Made by a program: the position numbers and the translations under genes. Shown piece after piece: positions 24,401 through 31,257 of a stretch of DNA of 64,000 nucleotides. How positions within the stretch are numbered: position 1 is the stretch's first letter; each line of letters opens with the position of its first letter. Source of the DNA: Manduca sexta (lineage: Eukaryota > Arthropoda > Insecta > Lepidoptera > Sphingidae); assembly GCF_014839805.1 (NCBI RefSeq), contig NC_051135.1, forward strand, positions 15,069,291 to 15,133,290, read 5' to 3'. The notes beneath the pieces are model-generated. The model had not been told where the DNA came from, did no database searches, and worked only from the letters and a program-made list of their open reading frames with translations.

Positions 24401-27400
24401 AAACCTAAATCTAGTTTTATATTCAGTCTTATATTTAGAGTATATTGCACTTATGGTGCAGCCAATTGTTTACTGGTATGTAATAATATGTTCATGCTGT
24501 GACAGCCTGTAATTAAAACTGCACTGCAGCAATTATTTACTGTAATGTTACAAATAGTTATGTATTGTGTATGTTTTGTTGGTCGTCCAAATAAATAAAT
24601 AAATGTCTCTACTAAAATATTTAAGGACGAGGTATAACAATTAACTAATCTATGCACGGTAACTTATATTGATTGGCGACGTCATGAAATAACACATTAG
24701 AATTCGAGTGGTGTGAATTCCAACTCCATTGTTCTTAACTACGAACACTAAGTATTTGTTTTCGATGCATAAGAAAATTAATTCATCCGTAAAACAGGAA
24801 AACTCTTAATACATACATAGTACCATGCCTCTATCCCAAAGCGGTGTGAGAGACTATGGATTGCCATTTTGTACGATTCTGGCATACTTCTCCTTGCTTC
24901 CTCCACCTTCATCAATCTTTTCATGCATTTCCGCTGGTTCAGGGTACTTTTAATCTGTTTACTAAAAATGACAGATATCTGACCTTCGAAGGTTCGGTGC
25001 CGTCGACCCCTACCGGCTCTTCTATCCACATTTGCCTTATATATCCTCTTTGTCAGTCTCCTATCATCCATCCTCTTCAAATGCCCAAACCACTTTACCA
25101 CCCTTCTCAATCTTAGTAACTATATCCTCTGTTATGCCACACATGTCCATCACGGTAATATTATTCTCAATTCATACATGTATAATTATGTTATTTAAGT
25201 ATGTTAACATTGTTGCCAGTCACGTGTTTATTTATGCTAATAATAATTTACCCAAACACAACGAACCAAACACCAAGGTCGCACAATTATACACATCGAA
25301 GTAAATTATTGTAAACCAGTAGTGACAAGTCATTAATTTATTTCGCTAATACGATGGACGTTGTGATTTTCAAAAAAAGGAGAATTTAACAAAAAAGGCA
25401 TCTTATTAATTCCCACTAATCCTCCCATTGGCTAAAAGCGAGTTATACTATCTGGAAGGGACTTCAAAGATTCCTTACTCACATTTCCCACTTGGATTTT
25501 TTCAAAACTATTTGCTCGTGTCTGGGTACCCAGCGTAGACATCCACATTTTGTGATAAAAATTAGGTTTGGTGACTTAATAATTAAAAAAAATGGTTTGC
25601 CGTAAGTAAATGTTGCTGCACAAATCCAAGTCAACCCATTCATGCCATAGACAATGCTAGGCGAACATTTGATTTACTACATTCAAGAAGTGGATTTACG
25701 ATAAATACCGCTGCGTACTAACCGAGATAATGTTTGAGTTTAGATATACGTACATAACACCTTTGGAAATCTCAAACAATGAACCGGCAAAAAACATCAA
25801 ATTGATATAATAGTTATTTTTCTTTACGTCAAAACGTCTCATCGGCTATAATCAACCATAAAATCTTTTAAAATATTCTTGTTCTGGGTAATCCCCTTTC
25901 TGAGGTTATTTCTTCAAACTGTATATTACGCCTTACCTCTTTGGTCTGAATATAAGAGTCTTGGGCCGAGAAGTCCTGACTTTGAATCTTGAGTCCTTCA
26001 ACACTTTCCATCCAGGGGTCTTTAACACGAATTTGTAGTTACTGATGCCCTTAGACAGGGTTAATATCAAACACGTGGACAGCCAGTCCAAAAAAACTCA
26101 ATCACAAGGTATGGTAACGATCTAGGTTATGTTCAAGTAATGATGCGAATAATTTGGGTTCATAATGCAATAGGGCAGCCGAAAGTAGAATATTCCGTTT
26201 TGAAACAATACATCTACTAAATTTCATTTGAGTGTAATAAGACTATAACTTACTCTCCTCGCTGTTCATCACTAAAAGCACCTTTATCCACCCCATAATG
26301 GATAAAGGCGTGATTATATCAACATAATACTGATATTACGGGCGCATGCAACGCGATATTCGCTCGGTCAGGGTACAACCACATGCGCTTACCAAGACCT
26401 GTTCTATGTAAACAAGTTTCGTCCTTGGTCGCGGTTACACGATGACCCAACGTGTTGGGGATCATTAACTCGGTAACTAAACTGTATTATGTTTCATCGG
26501 AACTTGCTCAACTGCGATATGTTTTACAAATATGCAAGATTAGGGGTTCTATTTTTGAGTTAACCGACATGATTTTGTTCCCAGGGCGAGCGAACAAAAT
26601 TAGAGAGAATAAATTTCAAAAAGAATTTGCACCATAAATATATGGCGATAGACTACCCTCTTGTATCATAGGAAATATATAGGAAATATGCTCGACGATC
26701 CGGTGTACGTGTTGTCCTTTAGCTAATCTTCTCGAACATAAATGTGCAGATTATTAGACTTAGATGCAACTGCGAATAACTCGCACTATGACATCATGAA
26801 AAAACCTCAGCGAAGTAGCAAATTATTTGCATATCTGCCTGCCATTTTGGAGATGTAGGTGTTATAACATTGTTTCGATTACTCATATTTCGCGAGTTGT
26901 GGAGTTACGTAATCACATCAGAAGAACACGGCAAATTTTGCTTGGCAACACTCTCTATACACCGGAATTCACTTTCACTTTCCGTATGTCTAGACCGATG
27001 CGACCTTGGATACGATATATATACACGAGAAGTTTTTAAACGTGGTGACAATGTGACTCAAACTCGATCCAGTCGGAAACAGTATACTTTTACATACAAA
27101 TGTTAAACGTTGAAGATACAGAGAGAGCTCGTTTCAAATCACGCGTGTAAGGAAAGTGAAAAGCATAGGCCCTTACACTTCCGGTGGAAAAGTCTGGACT
27201 AGGCTAGATGTTGGGAGTTCACTAACCTAGAAAACATTCCGTTTGGTCTACTTTCACCACCGGGATTTCTAGACTGCTACGAATAAGGAAACATTAAAAA
27301 ATATGCTAAAAGCTACATTTTCTAGGTCATTCCCTCTTAAAAACCAGATTGTCGAATCAACTTTCATCTCCGTCACTAGCGTCCGATAGTTACTTTTTGC

Positions 27401-30400
27401 ACCAAAATAACCTATCTTGATTTGTTGGTTCTTGAAATTAAGCTTCCCTATCCCCAGAGGCGGCTCTAGCTCATGTGCCGCCCGTGTGCAATCAATTCCT
27501 TCGCGCCCTTTAGGAGACAATGTAATCTTTAATTTTGATAATATTAAATCAAAAGTTATTGAGTAAAGTAAAGAAGCCGCTCGCCGGCCTTAGCCCGGGC
27601 GCAGGTTGTTTGAGGGCGCCAGTGTCGCAAGCGACGCATGTGTCTTTGAAGGTGTCGTGTCTGGGGCCCAATCACACTGCGCCCGTGTGCAGCGCACATC
27701 CTGCACAATAGGTAAAACCGCCTCTGCCTATCCTTTTTATAATTGACCAGGTCAATGCCGGGCAGTCTATATCACTGTTCCGTTCAATCAACTTTCACCC
27801 TACGGCACAGATTAAATTTCTAGGCAGACGGACCTCCGTGACCTTTAACAAAGAGCTTATTTTTCCTCAACGGCAGACTACGCGTCAATACATCCATACT
27901 AAACATTCATGGACGTCTTTGTACACTTATTGAGTGAATCACTTGCTTCATTATTTTTTCTTTATTAAATAGTTATGTGGAATGTAATCCACTCGTTATA
28001 ATATTAGGGCCTTGTAGCGGAATGTATAGAAGCAATTAGGCAGGCCGGCACAACTGTGCCGACAATCGTGAGATACACCTCTCGCTAATCGATATTTTTC
28101 TTGGACTGCACTGCACTTACTAATTTCCGTTAGGTACGGTGAAGTCAAATTAAATAGATATCGATATTTTGTCATTTTATATTTTTTCTATTGACAGTTC
28201 GTGGAGCTGAGGGAGTTTCTTACGCAGTTTCTTCATCACAGCGATAACACACTCCGAAACGGTGGCGGATTAATGAACATTTATAGAGCTTTGAAAGAAA
28301 AGACTATTAACTAAAAATAATAATAATTTTAATGGCCGAAGGTATTGATACAATAAATACCTACACATACGAAAATACAGCTTCGAACATTAATAACAGT
28401 GAGACGGTTCATAATGTATTCTTATGTTTATGCGAAGGTTAGACATTAAAATTAATCAATATTTTTGGATTTTATCACGGTTAAAATCCGAAAAATAATA
28501 TAATTTTAATTTTATTGAGATGGTTCATCGAATTAGTATCATGTAGCAATTTATAATAAAAATAACATTTCATGCAGACTATATTATAGAGAAGATAATG
28601 AGTTTTATTTATCCACAGTTTATTTGTGGATAAAACTCATTATCTTCTCGGGGATTTTGGTATGAATTGCTAGTGGGTAGCGTTCTATTGAATGTAATTG
28701 CAGAAATCTGCATTAACAAGTGCTTCTTATGTTACAGAGTCTCTTTAAGTCATCAAAAGTCTGAAATAAACAGATTTAATCTGATTAAGACCGGTTTTGG
28801 ATTGTTTTTGCAAATTTTATTGCGTTTTTTATTTGAAAATTTTTTTGTCAAAAAGAAAACACAGTAAAATTACTAGTGTTTCAAAAATATTGATGGGGCC
28901 TACAATCATAAATAAAAAGACCTTTAGCTAATGCGAGTACATAACATTGAGTACATTAAGGAGGTATTTAAAAGAGTGTTTCGGCGTGAAGTATTTTGAA
29001 GCCGGGATAAATACAGAGTATTATCTAATAATCCAAATAGACGACCGCGGTTCAGTGTTTTGCAGGACATTATGATTCGATATTCCACGGGATTGCAACT
29101 TGTTATGCGGTTCGGACGTAAAAAAAGTCGCAGCACTCGGATAGATAATGCCAGCTCTGGATGGCACACTACCGGCACATTATATTTTTTTTTAAATGAC
29201 ACGTTCGCCAATGTAGTTTCGCCATCCTTGTTATAGGCATTGCGTCGACTGAGTGGTGAAGCTCGACTAATCTCTGGGAAGGAGCACTAGTAACTAGTCA
29301 AAACTCTGATACCGTGATTTTAAAAAAATATCATACAGACAGAATATTGCAAATTTCATCATAATTCATAACAAGAGACTTTCGGCTGTCGTTATGTATG
29401 CACATCGCCGTGGCAATGAATCATATTGTAATGATAGCATTGATAACCGCGGGCCGACAGCCGTATCGCATTATAGACCGTTCAGTGCTGTTTATAAAGT
29501 TCTTATCATAATGAAGCGATGTCGAGTGGCAAGATAATTTCGCTTAGCATTATCCGTGAAGAGATTAACTTACTGACCCGATGGTTAATGGTTGTGATCA
29601 GAATAACTCTCAAGTGCTAGTCTGTGACGTTCTATGGAGTGAATGGACTACCTTGATTGTTGTATAGTTAATTGGCTGGTAAATGATATTTGCGAGATGC
29701 AGACCCCTTTTGACAAGACCATTTGGAAATCTTTAGAGAGCCCTAAGTTTTGCGGTTGACTTATAATTCTCTGGTATGCCAGATTCCTACTGGATAGGTA
29801 CTTCTTATGGTCAATGTCCGCAGCGGATTTCTGCTGCCAAGCAGCACTGTGCAAACACTATCCAATTGCGGCATAAGTGTCATTTTATGCAGTGAGTGCT
29901 AGGCATTATGAGGCTTAATATCTAGTGACTTAGGATGAAGACCATACAGTGATATATAGGGCCTCGTAATTCAACGTTCGAATGGTGTTGCACTGTTAAT
30001 ATCCAGTCATGACTGTTAAGATCAGGCGAACGGCTTGACTTAAAAAATTACTCAGTCGTAGCTTGGGGTCTACGGCGGAAGTTGGCGGCGTGATACCCCC
30101 GGGCCTCCTAAAGCACGTAAAGCCGTTGGTTTTGCACCTGATCCCTTTGCAGTCTGAAGTTACAGAGTGCACCCGTGTATTGCGTACACACATGTGCATT
30201 ATATCTCCTGCGTATTTAGCTGATCTCCGTTGATATCAGCCCCCATAACCGAAATTCGGCTAGGATGGATTAAAGCAATTTAGAGATAAAAAAAATTACA
30301 GCTTAAATAACAAATAAGAGGCGAAGGAAGCATTGGAACTGTGTCATTACTCATTATCGTAGTTATATGTTTTATTTTCGACATTATGAGTCATTCGTAA

Positions 30401-31224
30401 AAGTTGTTTCTTTGGAGTTACTAATTATTAGTCATCAACAAACAACAACATAAATAAACAAACGACTTAACAACAATTGAATTATTACATTGAAATCAAA
30501 TGGATGTTATCCGTTGATTTCTTCAATCAAAATTATATTAATGACTAGCTTCCGCTCGCAGCTTCGCCCGCGTGGATTTCAGACTTCAAAAATTGAGGAG
30601 GTGCTCAATTTGTCGGGATGTTTTTTTAATGTATGGTGGTATGCAGGTGGTCCGATTGTCCGGTCAGGGTCTGATGATGGGATCCTGGTGAAATCGAAGG
30701 AAGCTTATAGCATGATTCAGTATTTACGCGTGATGGCTTATTATTAGCGTATTTCATGTATAACTTTGGTGTTTCTATACCGATTTCTATGATTCTTTTT
30801 TATGGAATATTTAATAATGTTAACTTTTTAATTAAGGATGACTGAGAGTGTTATAAACGTAAGAGTAGACAAATATAATGAGAAAGCTTCGAACTGCTAA
30901 GCTATCGGGAGTTACACGTGTTATTTTGAGTCAACCATAAAAGATAGACATATGCTGTCGTGGGATATTTTTTACATAATTTTAAGGAGAACATTTCCGT
31001 CATACATGATTTCTGCGTAGTTTTAACCATTAAGGTTGCACACGCGACGGAAGCTTAAAAATGGAGTAACTTCTCCCGTTTTCCCAACATTTCCCTTCAC
31101 TGCTCTGCTCCTATTAATTGTAGCGTGATGAAAAGTATACTATAACCAGCACAGGAGTATGACAAATAATTGTACCAAGTTTCGTTAAAATCCGTCGAGT
31201 AGTTTTTGTTTCTATAACGGTTAT

Positions 31225-31257
<33 letters not shown>

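Larger units (their letters stand above)
14363..25000 (+). repeat. Large duplicated block, copy B (about 10.64 kb)
   Basis: Second copy of 3223-13862. After 25000 the sequence continues past the point where copy A hits the gap, so copy B carries the unique continuation, while unique sequence to the left is attached only to copy A. All features inside copy A (SINE, composite repeat, exon 2, LINE fragment) recur here. Confidence 0.9.

Noticed and set aside
26827..27106. Two overlapping plus-strand open frames of 70-78 codons
   Set aside because: Overlapping frames in AT-rich intron with no motif or splice support; they are likely chance.
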